A stretch of DNA of 64,000 nucleotides from Glutamicibacter halophytocola (GCF_001302565.1 NZ_CP012750.1:124001-188000); one strand, 5' to 3'; counted from the first letter of the stretch, positions 33,501-42,613 are shown. Made by a program: numbers and translations. Notes: generated by a model from the sequence alone, not told the origin.

Positions 33501-34344
33501 TAGCTGCTCTCAGGGCTAGCCGGCAGTTGGGCATCACGAGGCAGGCTGTACCGAGCAGGCTGGCCGCGCCTGCGACAGCGAGGACGGCGATGCCAGCAGG
33601 CGCTGGCAGTTCCTGGGTCAGCACGAAGACGCCCATCGCCAGCACGAACCATCCGAAGCTTCGGCGCAGCGCTTTCTCGTTGATGCTGTGCGCCAGGCGT
33701 GCGCCGGCCAGCGAACCGAGGATCGCGGCAGCCACCAGCCCAGCGGACAGTGGCACGTTCACTGCTGCCGAGGCTGCCTGCCCGGCCACGCCGGCAACCG
33801 AATTCAAGGCGATGACCAGCAGCGAGGTCCCGACTGCCTGCCCCATGGGCAATCCCGCCAGCAGCACCAGTGCTGGAACGATCAGGAACCCGCCACCGGC
33901 GCCGAGCAGACCGGTAAGCAGCCCAATGCCCAGGCCGATCGGGAGGACCAGCAAGCCAGGCAGCGTGCGCGCTGGCTGCTTGCGGCCGCGGATCATGCCC
34001 AGGGCGCTGGCTATCATGATCCCCGCGAACCCGGCCATCAGCACGGCGGCAGGGATGCCCTTGGCCAGCATCCCGCCGGCATATGCTCCGATCATGCTCG
34101 CTGCAGCCAGGGCCACGCCGGGGCCAAAGCGCACATTCTTCTTGAATGCATGGGGAACCAGGGTGGCCGCCGAGGTCGCGCCCACTACCAGCAAGGAAGT
34201 GGCGATCGATTCGTGGGCCGGCATTTTGGCCATGTAGCTGAGCAGCGGAACCATCAGAATCGACCCTCCGCCTCCAAACAGCCCCAGGCTCAGCCCCACC
34301 AGGACGGTAGCGGCCAAGGTCATGATCAGCACGGAGGTTGCCAC
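33493..34344 (-). CDS. TauE/SafE-family sulfite/sulfonate-type exporter
   Basis: A 283-residue membrane protein with about eight helices and the TauE/SafE pattern, for example LGLFGGGGSILMVPLL near the start and LLGAGGGFLIVPALVLL in the second half. Members export sulfite, thiosulfate or organosulfonates. In cst-type operons TauE is thought to remove the sulfite made by the persulfide dioxygenase. The start is GTG at 34344, three bases after the rhodanese-DUF2892 stop. Confidence 0.9.
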   Translation of the reverse strand: MATSVLIMTLAATVLVGLSLGLFGGGGSILMVPLLSYMAKMPAHESIATSLLVVGATSAATLVPHAFKKNVRFGPGVALAAASMIGAYAGGMLAKGIPAAVLMAGFAGIMIASALGMIRGRKQPARTLPGLLVLPIGLGIGLLTGLLGAGGGFLIVPALVLLAGLPMGQAVGTSLLVIALNSVAGVAGQAASAAVNVPLSAGLVAAAILGSLAGARLAHSINEKALRRSFGWFVLAMGVFVLTQELPAPAGIAVLAVAGAASLLGTACLVMPNCRLALRAARS

Positions 34345-34347
34345 TGC

Positions 34348-34887
34348 CTACTTTCCCGTCTTGTTCCAGGGCATCTTGCCCAACACGCTGATCATCGGGC
34401 AGGAGTCGCGCACCGCCGAGAACACCAGCCCGCCGCCGATGGCCGCCGAAAGCCAAGCGGCCTTCGGGGAAATGACTTTTGCGCCGATCAGCCCGGCCAC
34501 CACGAGCGATCCTGCGGTCAGGCGCATCTGGCGGTCCATTGCCCAGCGCTGGATGCCTCGCGCCACGGTGCCTCCGGCAGCCTGGTAGGCGGTAACTCCG
34601 CCGCTAAGCACGGTGCCGTGCTCCAAGCCGGCATCCTGCAGCGCGCGCTGAGCCTTGGCTGCGCGGCTGCCGCTATGGCAGATCAGCAGCGGCTTGCCCG
34701 GTAGCTTGGCCAGCACCTCGGCGGGATTAGCGGTGAAGTCATCCAGCGGCACGTTGCAGGAGCCGGGGATGTGGACGGTTTCGAATTCGCCTGGGGTGCG
34801 CACGTCGATCAGCGCGAGATCGGCGTTGGGGGAGTCCACTAGGCACTTGAGTGCTTCGGCGTCCATGGTCATCACTGGGGTACTCAT
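34348..34887 (-). CDS. Rhodanese fused to DUF2892 membrane domain
   Basis: The 179-residue protein has an N-terminal rhodanese domain (residues 10-105) with active-site loop CHSGSRA (LLICHSGSRAAKA), followed by a C-terminal DUF2892 part with two hydrophobic helices (about residues 120-160). It would move sulfane sulfur between persulfide carriers near the membrane. It lies between the persulfide dioxygenase and TauE genes in one operon. Confidence 0.9.
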   Translation of the reverse strand: MSTPVMTMDAEALKCLVDSPNADLALIDVRTPGEFETVHIPGSCNVPLDDFTANPAEVLAKLPGKPLLICHSGSRAAKAQRALQDAGLEHGTVLSGGVTAYQAAGGTVARGIQRWAMDRQMRLTAGSLVVAGLIGAKVISPKAAWLSAAIGGGLVFSAVRDSCPMISVLGKMPWNKTGK

Positions 34888-34920
34888 TGAATGCGGTCCA
34901 CCTTTTCGTTGGGAGGTTGG

Positions 34921-36306
34921 TTAGTTGGAGCTGTTTTTCCAGCCAAGGTAGCTGCCTTCGAGCTCGACCACGTCGAATCCGGCATCGCGCAGTGCGCTGG
35001 CAGCTACTGCGTTGCGCATGCCGCTCTGGCAGTACGTCACGATTTTGCCGCCGGCAGGCAGCTCCTGCTGATGCCACAGCACCTTGCCGCCTGAGAGGTG
35101 GCGCGCTCCCGGGATGTGGCCGGCTGCGTACTCGCTCTTGTTGCGCACATCCAGCAGCAATTCATAGGCGAATTCCTCCAGCTGGGCCGGGGAGATGGAC
35201 TTCGGAACGGCCAGTGGCAGCCCTTCCAGGCTGGTGGCATAGCCGGTGACCGCGTCGATGCCCACGCGCATCAGATGTGCGCGGATCCGCTCGGCATGCT
35301 CCGCGGATTGGGCTAGCACGATCATCGAGCGCTGGTCGTTCTCCGGGTCGTAGGCCCAGGCGCCGAAGCTGGCGGTCTTGCCCAGGCCGGGAATGGATAA
35401 TGCTCCTGGAACCGTGCCTGCGGCGATCTCGATGTGCGACCGGGTGTCGACGAATACTGCTGCGCCGTCCTGGACTTGCGCCAGGATTTCTTGGGCGCAG
35501 ACCTTTTCGAGGTGCGGCAGCGGGCCAAGCACTGCTGGGCCTTCGCGGTTCTCGCTTTTCATTCGAGCGAAGTAGGCATGCGCGTCAGGCTGGCCATTGA
35601 GCAGCTCGTCGATGAAGCCCTGTTCGTCGTTATTGGCCAGGTAGCCAGCCCACCAGGAGAACTCGCGTTCGTAGCCCAGGGTAGTGGAAGGCACTGCGCC
35701 TAGGGCTTTGCCGCAGGCGCTGCCAGAACCGTGGCCCGGATGGACTTGGATATAGTCCGGCAGTTCGGCCAGGGTCTTCTTCAGCGAAGCGTAGAGATCG
35801 CGGGCTCCTGCGAAGCGGGTGTCCACGCCGCCGGCGGCCTCATCGAGCAGATCGGGGCGGCCCAGGTCGCCAGCGAAGATGAAGTCGCCGGAGAGCAGGT
35901 AGCCAGGAGAGCTGCTGAAGGCGCCGTCGGTGAGCAGGTAGGACAGGTGCTCGGGGGTGTGGCCCGGGGTGTGCCGGGCAATGATCTTCAGGTTGCCCAG
36001 GTTGATGGCGTCACCGTCCATGAGCCGCTCTGCCTCGAAGCCGTACTGCCAATCCTTGCCGCCTTCGCCCGAGACGTAGGCCGTTGCGCCGGTGGCAGCT
36101 GCCAGTTCGCGGGTGCCGGAGAGGTAATCGGCGTGGATGTGGGTTTCGGCCGCAGCGGTGATGCGCATGCCGTGCTTGGCAGCCAATGCCAAGTAGTCGG
36201 AGATGTCGCGGCGTGCATCGACGACCAGGGCTTCGCCCTTGGCCTGGCAGCCGATGAAGTAGCTGGCCTGCGCCAAGTCCTCGTCGTAAAGGCGTTCGAG
36301 AAGCAT
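34921..36306 (-). CDS. Persulfide dioxygenase-rhodanese fusion (CstB-like)
   Basis: The 461-residue protein contains an N-terminal metallo-beta-lactamase fold of the persulfide dioxygenase type with THIHADY and HTPGHTPEHLSY iron-ligand motifs. Two rhodanese modules follow. The first (about residues 265-360) has no Cys at its active-site position (VLAQSAEHAERI) and looks inactive; the second (about 370-461) has CQSGMRNAV. It would convert low-molecular-weight persulfides and thiosulfate to sulfite, as CstB does in Staphylococcus. It is first in the operon, directly below the two operator boxes. Confidence 0.92.
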   Translation of the reverse strand: MLLERLYDEDLAQASYFIGCQAKGEALVVDARRDISDYLALAAKHGMRITAAAETHIHADYLSGTRELAAATGATAYVSGEGGKDWQYGFEAERLMDGDAINLGNLKIIARHTPGHTPEHLSYLLTDGAFSSSPGYLLSGDFIFAGDLGRPDLLDEAAGGVDTRFAGARDLYASLKKTLAELPDYIQVHPGHGSGSACGKALGAVPSTTLGYEREFSWWAGYLANNDEQGFIDELLNGQPDAHAYFARMKSENREGPAVLGPLPHLEKVCAQEILAQVQDGAAVFVDTRSHIEIAAGTVPGALSIPGLGKTASFGAWAYDPENDQRSMIVLAQSAEHAERIRAHLMRVGIDAVTGYATSLEGLPLAVPKSISPAQLEEFAYELLLDVRNKSEYAAGHIPGARHLSGGKVLWHQQELPAGGKIVTYCQSGMRNAVAASALRDAGFDVVELEGSYLGWKNSSN

Positions 36307-36346
36307 TCGCTTGTCCTTTCGTCTGGTGTTGAGTCCAGCATAGGAT

Positions 36347-36362
36347 ATACCCCAGGGGGTAT
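36347..36362 (-). promoter_or_regulatory. CstR/CsoR box 1
   Basis: ATACCCCAGGGGGTAT is a near-perfect palindrome (ATACCC/GGGTAT arms) 41 bases upstream of the persulfide dioxygenase start. The A/T-flanked G-tract palindrome is typical for CsoR-family operators. Confidence 0.8.
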
Positions 36363-36369
36363 GTCAATA

Positions 36370-36385
36370 ATACCGTGGGGGGTAT
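36370..36385 (-). promoter_or_regulatory. CstR/CsoR box 2
   Basis: ATACCGTGGGGGGTAT, a second 16-bp box starting 23 bases beyond the first (two helical turns), on the same side of the operon. It has a weaker left arm. The two boxes suggest two repressor tetramers on the promoter. Confidence 0.72.
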
Positions 36386-36610
36386 GCCTGGGGCGATGTT
36401 GAATCTGGCCGGCGTCCGGGCTGCCCCACCGGCTGCTCCAGCAAGCTGCGCAATCCCTATTGCATCGATTCCGCTCCCATTCGCGCTCGCCGTCTGGGGA
36501 ACCGGGGGCCAATCCATGATGACCGGGGCAGCTGGCTATGCCATGCTCGAGGCAGGCTTCTTTCCCATATCGGCCAGCAGCCTGGGCCTCACGCTTCGAA
36601 AGGCTAGAGC

Positions 36611-38014
36611 ATGAACGAGCAAGAGAACTACGACCTGATTGTCATCGGCGCCGGACCGGTCGGTGAAAATGTGGCCGACTATGCGACCCGCAAAGGCGTG
36701 CGCGTGGCCATCGTCGAGTCCGAACTGGTGGGCGGGGAATGCTCCTACTGGGCGTGCATGCCTTCCAAGGCGCTGCTGCGCAGCGGACATGCGCTGCGCG
36801 CGGCCCAGCGGGTGCCCGGCGCCAGCCAAGCGGCCACCGGGAAACTTGATGCCAGCGCGGTGCTGGCAAGGCGCACGCAATTCACCAGCGGATGGAAAGA
36901 CGACGGGCAGGCCCAATGGCTGGAGTCTGCCGGGATCGAGCTGATCCGTGGCCGAGGCCGCCTGCTGGGGGTCGGCAAGGTGCAGGTCGGCGACCGGATT
37001 CTCAGCGCGCGCGCCGTGGCGCTGGCCACCGGATCGATCCCCAAGCTCCCGGAGATCCCGGGGCTGGCCGAAGCCCGGCCCTGGGGAACGCGCGAAATCA
37101 CCGCGGCGGACCATGTGCCCGAATCCCTGGCCATCCTCGGCGGCGGGGTGGCCGGCACCGAGATGGCCCTCGCCTTCGCTTCGATGGGATCTGCCGTCAC
37201 GCTGATTTCGCGCGGTCCGCTGCTGGGCCGCGAAGAACCCTTTGCCGGCGAATATGCCGCCGCCGGGCTCAAGGATGCGGGAGTCCAGGTGCGCTTCGGG
37301 GCCGCCCCCACCCGTGTGGACCGCGACCAGCATGGCATGATCGCTATCGCCCTGGACGATGGATCATCGCTGCGCGCCAGCGAACTGGTGGTGGCCGCCG
37401 GGCGCGCCCCTGCCACCCTTGAGCTGGGGCTGGAGGCCGCCGGGGTGGATGCCAAGCTCGCCGTTGATGACACCATGCTCGTTGCCGGCACCGATTGGCT
37501 TTACGCCGTGGGCGATGTGAACGGCCGGGCGCTGCTGACCCATCAGGGCAAGTACCAGGCGCGCATTGCCGGCGAGGCGATCGCGGCCCGGCTGAATGGT
37601 ACCCCGCTGTCAGCCGGGCCGTGGGGCGCGCATGCCGCCACGGCCGATCACCACGCCGTTCCGCGGGTCATCTTCACCGATCCGGAGGTGGCCGCCGTGG
37701 GGCTGACCGAATCCCAGGCCAGGGATGCTGGGATCCCCGTGCAGATCGTGGCCTATGACCTGGGCCAGGTCGCCGGTGCGAGCCTGCATGCCGATGGCTA
37801 TTCCGGGCGCGCCCAGCTGGTGATCGACCGGGAGCGCCAGGTGGTGATCGGGGCGACGTTTGTTGGCCAGGATGTGGCCGAGCTGCTGCATGCGGCTACC
37901 ATCGCGATCGTCGGTGAAATCCCGCTGGATCGGCTGTGGCATGCGGTCCCGGCCTACCCGACCATCAGCGAAATTTGGCTACGCCTGCTGGAAACCTGCC
38001 GCCAGGCTATCTAG
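36611..38014 (+). CDS. Flavoprotein disulfide reductase (dihydrolipoamide dehydrogenase/mercuric reductase-like)
   Basis: The 467-residue pyridine nucleotide-disulfide oxidoreductase has FAD motif VIGAGPVGENVADYA, redox-active pair GGECSYWACMPSKAL (CxxxxC, differing from the usual CVNVGC), NAD(P) motif ILGGGVAGTEMALAF and the second FAD region VGDVNGRALLTH. At the C-terminus the usual HPT active-site histidine motif is replaced by HAVPAYPTISE, so the His-Glu relay may be altered. It could be a mycothione reductase relative or quinone reductase. It is preceded by the divergent sulfur operon. Confidence 0.82.
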   Translation: MNEQENYDLIVIGAGPVGENVADYATRKGVRVAIVESELVGGECSYWACMPSKALLRSGHALRAAQRVPGASQAATGKLDASAVLARRTQFTSGWKDDGQAQWLESAGIELIRGRGRLLGVGKVQVGDRILSARAVALATGSIPKLPEIPGLAEARPWGTREITAADHVPESLAILGGGVAGTEMALAFASMGSAVTLISRGPLLGREEPFAGEYAAAGLKDAGVQVRFGAAPTRVDRDQHGMIAIALDDGSSLRASELVVAAGRAPATLELGLEAAGVDAKLAVDDTMLVAGTDWLYAVGDVNGRALLTHQGKYQARIAGEAIAARLNGTPLSAGPWGAHAATADHHAVPRVIFTDPEVAAVGLTESQARDAGIPVQIVAYDLGQVAGASLHADGYSGRAQLVIDRERQVVIGATFVGQDVAELLHAATIAIVGEIPLDRLWHAVPAYPTISEIWLRLLETCRQAI

Positions 38015-38650
38015 ATGCGCGGAGAGCCGGTCGCTGGCATTTTCCAGATGCCGGGCCAAGAGCTCCGCGGCGCCTTGCTGGTCGCCGGCGGCGATCTTCT
38101 CCAGCAGGCGGGCGTGCTCGTCAGCGATGTCGCAGGTGTTCAGCAGCGTCGCGTCCTGGACCTGGGTCATGCACAGGCGGATCTCGTCGCTGAGCTGGCC
38201 GTAGATGGCACTGGTGCGAGAAGACCCCAGGGCTTGGACCAGCGCGCTGTGGAATCGCACGTCGGGATCGACGATCTGGATCGGCGAAGCCTCCGAGAGC
38301 GCGGTGATTTCCGCGTTGGCCTCGCGGGCGGCTTCCGGAACCCGGGAGGTGCTGGCCAGCAGGCGCACCGCTTCGGCCTCGATGATCGCGCGGGTGCGGT
38401 AGATATCGCGGGCGTCGGCCGAGGAAAGGCGCGTAACCCGGGCGCTCTGGTGCGCGTTGCGGGTCAGCAGGCCGCTGGCCACCAGATTTTCCAGTGCGGC
38501 CTTGGCTGTGGGCCGGGCGACCTCATAGTGCGCGGCCACATCCACTTCGCCCAAGGGCGTGCCGGGAGCCAGCTCGCCGCTGAAGATCCGGGTGCGCAGC
38601 GAGGCGATGACCGCCTGGACCACCGAAACCACTCCTAAACGGGCCGCCAC
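37979..38650 (-). CDS. GntR/FadR-family transcriptional regulator
   Basis: The 223-residue protein has a winged helix (VASLRTRIFSGELAPGTPLGE, with VARPTAKAALENLVASGLL) and a C-terminal all-helical FCD ligand domain with conserved acid/His positions (DPDVRFHSALVQALGSS, DEHARLLEKIAAGD). FCD regulators sense small carboxylates. It runs divergent from the D-lactate dehydrogenase-like gene and its two operators lie between them, so it probably represses that gene until D-lactate (or a similar hydroxy acid) appears. The 3' end overlaps the flavoprotein gene by 36 bases. Confidence 0.88.
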   Translation of the reverse strand: MAARLGVVSVVQAVIASLRTRIFSGELAPGTPLGEVDVAAHYEVARPTAKAALENLVASGLLTRNAHQSARVTRLSSADARDIYRTRAIIEAEAVRLLASTSRVPEAAREANAEITALSEASPIQIVDPDVRFHSALVQALGSSRTSAIYGQLSDEIRLCMTQVQDATLLNTCDIADEHARLLEKIAAGDQQGAAELLARHLENASDRLSAHLDSLAAGFQQA

Positions 38651-38699
38651 TGGGATCCTTTCGCGCCGGCAGAAAATAACTATGCAAGTATCCCATGAA

Positions 38700-38710
38700 T
38701 CGTACTACGA
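38700..38710 (+). promoter_or_regulatory. FadR-type operator 1
   Basis: TCGTACTACGA fits the known FadR-subfamily half-palindrome consensus TNGTNNNACNA exactly and is a perfect inverted repeat. It lies between the GntR gene and its presumed target. Confidence 0.7.
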
Positions 38711-38722
38711 TGGCATGTGTAC

Positions 38723-38733
38723 TTGTTAGACAA
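38723..38733 (+). promoter_or_regulatory. FadR-type operator 2
   Basis: TTGTTAGACAA also fits TNGTNNNACNA exactly. It is centred 23 bases after operator 1 and 48 bases before the target start codon, so it can overlap the promoter. Confidence 0.7.
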
Positions 38734-38780
38734 TTTTCTTCTTGGGCAGGTTTTTCTTGCCCTCCACACAGGAGCGCACC

Positions 38781-41615
38781 ATGGCATTGAGCACGCCGGC
38801 ACTCGGTGAACCTACGGTTTCATCCAGCATTCTCGACCTCGTCAGCGAACCTGGGCGCGTCAAAACCCGATCCATCGACCGCGTCGCCTACGCCTCGGAT
38901 GCCTCGCACTACCTGTACACCCCGCAAGCCGTGATCCTGGCCAAGGACGCCGCCGAAGTATCGGCCCTGCTGCGTGCGGCCTCCAGCAACAACCAGCCGG
39001 TCACCCTGCGCTCGGGCGGCACCTCGCTGGCCGGCCAAGCCAGCGGCGACGGGCTGATGATCGACGTGCGCCGCAACTTCCGCGAGATCCAGGTGCTCGA
39101 TAATGGGGCACGCGTGCGCGTCCAGCCCGGCGCCACCGTGCGCCAAGTCAACGCGCGCCTGGCCGTCTGCGGCACCAAGCTCGGCCCGGATCCCGCCAGC
39201 GAGGCCGCCTGCACCATCGGCGGAGTGATCGCCAACAACTCCTCGGGCATGGCCTGCGGCACCGAATTCAACACCTACCGCACCCTGGAATCGATGACCT
39301 TCGTGCTGCCCTCGGGCACCATGATCAACACCGCCGATCCCGACGCCGACCGCCAGCTGGCCGCAGCCGAGCCGCAGCTGGTCGCCACCCTGGAAAAGCT
39401 GCTGGACCGCGTGCGCGCCAACCCGGCCTCGGTAGCCAAGATCCAGAAGCACTTCGCCCTGAAAAACACCATGGGCTATGGGCTGAACGCCTTCCTGGAC
39501 TATGGCACCCCGGCCGAGCTGATGGCCCACCTGATCATCGGTTCCGAAGGCACCTTGGCTTTTGTCGCCGAGGCAGTGTTCCGCACCGTGCCCATCCGCA
39601 AACTGGCCGTCGCCACCCTGGCAGTCTTCGATAACCTCGATCTGGCCACACGTGCACTGCCCGAACTGCTGGACTCAGGTGCCGCCACCCTGGAACTCAT
39701 GGACTCCACCTCGCTGCGCGTGGGCCAAGGGCTGCCCGGTGTCCCCGATGCCATTATGGGTTTTGACGTGGATCAACAGGCCGCGCTGCTGGTTGAATAC
39801 CATGCCGACGCTGCCGAGGAATTAGCTGGGCTGCAAAGCGCCGGCCAGCGCCTGCTGGATTCGGCTGCGCTGCGCGCCCCGGCGCTGCTATCCCAGGACG
39901 CCAAGAACCGCAATGCAGCCTGGAAATTCCGCAAGGGGCTCTACGCCTCGGTGGCCGGTGCCCGTGTTTCCGGGACCACCGCCCTGCTCGAAGATGTGGT
40001 CGTCCCCGTTCAATCGCTGGCCGAAACCTGTGGCAGCCTGCAGGAACTGTTCACCGAGCACGGCTACGAGGACTCGGTGATCTTCGGGCACGCCAAGGAC
40101 GGCAATATCCACTTCATGCTCACCGACCGTTTCGAGGGCGATGCGGCACTGAACCGCTACAACGCCTTCAACGAAAAAATGGTCGAACTGGTCCTCGCCA
40201 GGGGCGGCAACCTCAAGGCCGAGCACGGAACCGGCCGCGCCATGGCGCCATTTGTCCGTGCGCAGTACGGCGACGAACTCTACGACGTTCACCTGGAACT
40301 CAAAGCCGCCTGCGACCCGCGCCTGATGATGAACCCGGGCGTGATCATCGACGAGGACCACGCAGCGCACATCCGCAACATCAAGCTCAATGAAACCATT
40401 GAAGTTGAGGCCGACCACTGCGTGGAATGCGGTTATTGCGAACCTGTCTGCCCTTCCAAGGACCTGACTCTCACCCCGCGCCAGCGCATCGTGGTGCGTC
40501 GCGCCATCGCCAAGGCCGAGGCCGAGGGCAACGCCGAATTGGCCGCCGAGCTGGAGCGCGATTACGAATACAACGGCGTGCAGACCTGTGCCGTGGACGG
40601 AATGTGCGTTACCGCCTGCCCGGTCGGCATTAACACCGGCCTGCTGGTCAAGCGCCTGCGCCGCGAAGACGCGCACCCGGTGCTCGCCGCCGGATTCAAA
40701 GCCGCTGCCAAGGGCTGGGGCCCGGCCACCCGGGCCGGCTCGATAGCGCTCAGCATTGCCGATAAGTTCCCGGCTACGCTGGTTGGAGGCATCACCGATG
40801 CGGCCCGCAAGGTCGTGGGCACCGACCTCATGCCACGCTACGACGCGGATCTTCCTGGCGGCGGCAAGGCCCGAAAGCCGCTGGCTGGCAATCTGGGTGC
40901 TGCTGGCTCCGAACTGCTGGCCGTCTACCTCCCGGCCTGTGTGAACTCGATGTTCGGACCGGCCGGCGAGGGCGAAGGCGTGGCTTCGGCCTTCACTAAG
41001 TTGTTGCATGCCGCGGGCGTCTCGGTATTTGTTCCGCAGGGCATTGAATCCATGTGCTGTGGCACCCCATGGACTTCCAAGGGCTATGCCGATGGGCATG
41101 AAGCAATGGCCGCTCGGGTGCTCGAAGAAGTTCGCGCGGCTATGCCTGGCAAGAACCTGCCGGTGATTTCGGACGCGTCCAGCTGCACCGAAGGCTTTGC
41201 CCACACCCTTGAGGCGCATGGATACGAGGTGGTCGACTTGTTGGCGTTCACCTCGAAGCACCTGCTGGAGAAGTTGCCTCGGATCGAGAAGATTTCCTCG
41301 CTGACCCTGCACCCGACCTGTTCGTCGACCCAGATGGGCCTCAACTCGGACTTGCAGAAAATTGCTGAGGCCGTGGCGCAGACGGTGAATACCCCGGTGA
41401 ATTGGGGCTGCTGTGCTTTCGCCGGGGATCGCGGCATGCTGCATCCTGAGCTGACCGATTCGGCAACCGCGCGCGAAGCAGCCGAGGTTCGCGATCTTGA
41501 TGCCGCGGCCCATGCTTCGTGCAACCGCACCTGTGAATTGGGAATGACGAGGGCAACCGGAAAGGAATACCGCCACGTGGTCGAGCTTCTCGCTGAAGCT
41601 GCCACTAAGCAGTAG
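38781..41615 (+). CDS. FAD-linked, iron-sulfur D-lactate dehydrogenase-type oxidase
   Basis: The 944-residue protein has an N-terminal FAD-binding (PCMH) domain with LRSGGTSLAGQASGDG and IIGSEGTLAFVAEA, a FAD-oxidase C-terminal domain with HAKDGNIHFML and AEHGTGRAMAPF, then a ferredoxin-like part (CVECGYCEPVCPSKD and CAVDGMCVTACPVG) and two CCG domains with CCG (MCCGTPWTSKG and CCAFAGDRG). This layout is that of quinone-linked D-lactate dehydrogenase (Dld-II/YkgEFG-like in one chain). ATG at 38781 follows AGGAGC. D-lactate is the most likely substrate; D-2-hydroxyglutarate is an alternative. Confidence 0.85.
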   Translation: MALSTPALGEPTVSSSILDLVSEPGRVKTRSIDRVAYASDASHYLYTPQAVILAKDAAEVSALLRAASSNNQPVTLRSGGTSLAGQASGDGLMIDVRRNFREIQVLDNGARVRVQPGATVRQVNARLAVCGTKLGPDPASEAACTIGGVIANNSSGMACGTEFNTYRTLESMTFVLPSGTMINTADPDADRQLAAAEPQLVATLEKLLDRVRANPASVAKIQKHFALKNTMGYGLNAFLDYGTPAELMAHLIIGSEGTLAFVAEAVFRTVPIRKLAVATLAVFDNLDLATRALPELLDSGAATLELMDSTSLRVGQGLPGVPDAIMGFDVDQQAALLVEYHADAAEELAGLQSAGQRLLDSAALRAPALLSQDAKNRNAAWKFRKGLYASVAGARVSGTTALLEDVVVPVQSLAETCGSLQELFTEHGYEDSVIFGHAKDGNIHFMLTDRFEGDAALNRYNAFNEKMVELVLARGGNLKAEHGTGRAMAPFVRAQYGDELYDVHLELKAACDPRLMMNPGVIIDEDHAAHIRNIKLNETIEVEADHCVECGYCEPVCPSKDLTLTPRQRIVVRRAIAKAEAEGNAELAAELERDYEYNGVQTCAVDGMCVTACPVGINTGLLVKRLRREDAHPVLAAGFKAAAKGWGPATRAGSIALSIADKFPATLVGGITDAARKVVGTDLMPRYDADLPGGGKARKPLAGNLGAAGSELLAVYLPACVNSMFGPAGEGEGVASAFTKLLHAAGVSVFVPQGIESMCCGTPWTSKGYADGHEAMAARVLEEVRAAMPGKNLPVISDASSCTEGFAHTLEAHGYEVVDLLAFTSKHLLEKLPRIEKISSLTLHPTCSSTQMGLNSDLQKIAEAVAQTVNTPVNWGCCAFAGDRGMLHPELTDSATAREAAEVRDLDAAAHASCNRTCELGMTRATGKEYRHVVELLAEAATKQ

Positions 41616-41771
41616 GGACGGGCGCCGTCCAGGGAGGTGTTTCCGGGAGGCGTGCTCATTGGTGCGAAAAGTACTCATCAGCTCTGGTTCGGTGCCAAAT
41701 ACCCTAGTCGAGTGATGATGTGTTCGAAATAGGGTTAATGTTAGTCATCAATGATGCTCGGAGGGAGCCAC

Positions 41772-42569
41772 ATGCGCATCGCTGTTATGCAGGGCGAAGC
41801 AGAGGTCTTGGGGATTGAGCGCAATCTCGATGCCATCGATCAAGCTGCGCAGCGTGCCGCTGGAGATGGCGCAAAAATCTTGCTCACCTCCGAACTTTTT
41901 GCCGTGGGCTATGCGCCCTACGTCCTGCGTGATTCGCTGGATGTTTCCCTGTTGCCCTCCGCGCATGAGCGGCTGTCGCACATTGCGTCGAAGCATTCGA
42001 TAGCACTGGTTTACTCCCTTCCCGAAATCACTGATGATGGCTGGCTGATCACTTCAACTTTCCTTGATGATCGCGGAGTGAAGCGTGCTCATTATCAGAA
42101 GGTCCAGCTCTTCGGAGCTGAAGAACATGAAGTGTTCATCGCGGGCAGCAACCCTCCTGCATCATTCGATTACAAGGGAATGACGTTGGGCATGGTGATC
42201 TGCTTCGATGTGGAATTTCCTGAGGTTGTCCGCGAGGCCGCTCGTCGTTCGGTGCAACTTTTGCTCGTCCCGACGGCTATGGGGCGCGGATATGAGCAGG
42301 TTTGCACTCGTTTGGTTCCGACGCGTGCCATGGAAAGCCAGCTTTTCATTGCCTACGCGAACCACTGCGGTTCTGAAGCTGGATTCGACTTGGCGGGAAC
42401 TAGCGTCATCGCCGGTGCTGACGGTGCCGTCTTGGCCCAAGCTGGATCTGGTGCAGAACTGCTTGCAGCCGAGATTGATGTGAGTTCTTTGGCGCAGATC
42501 AGGGCTGAAGTTCCGTATCTTTCGGAGGCTCGACGGGACCTTTACGCTCAATGGCAATCTGCGGAATGA
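41772..42569 (+). CDS. Carbon-nitrogen hydrolase (nitrilase superfamily)
   Basis: The 265-residue enzyme has the catalytic triad of the superfamily: Glu in LLTSELFAVGY, Lys in YQKVQLFG and Cys in GMVICFDVEFPEV. It likely hydrolyses an amide. The substrate is unclear; the length fits amidases of the omega-amidase/hydratase-like branch. ATG at 41772 is preferred over one seven codons upstream because GGAGGG is before it. It is a single gene, ended by a good hairpin shared with the convergent HNH gene. Confidence 0.85.
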   Translation: MRIAVMQGEAEVLGIERNLDAIDQAAQRAAGDGAKILLTSELFAVGYAPYVLRDSLDVSLLPSAHERLSHIASKHSIALVYSLPEITDDGWLITSTFLDDRGVKRAHYQKVQLFGAEEHEVFIAGSNPPASFDYKGMTLGMVICFDVEFPEVVREAARRSVQLLLVPTAMGRGYEQVCTRLVPTRAMESQLFIAYANHCGSEAGFDLAGTSVIAGADGAVLAQAGSGAELLAAEIDVSSLAQIRAEVPYLSEARRDLYAQWQSAE

Positions 42570-42584
42570 TCAACTTCTAGGGCA

Positions 42585-42613
42585 TTTCCACACGGCGAAG
42601 CGCCGTGTGGAAA
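42585..42613. terminator. Bidirectional hairpin between nitrilase and HNH genes
   Basis: TTTCCACACGGCG (42585-42597) pairs perfectly with CGCCGTGTGGAAA (42601-42613) around an AAG loop, between two convergent genes. T-rich flanks are short. Confidence 0.85.

Noticed and set aside
36375..36614. 79-codon frame between the sulfur operon and the flavoprotein gene
   Set aside because: It begins within CstR box 2, lacks a ribosome-binding site and shows no family features.
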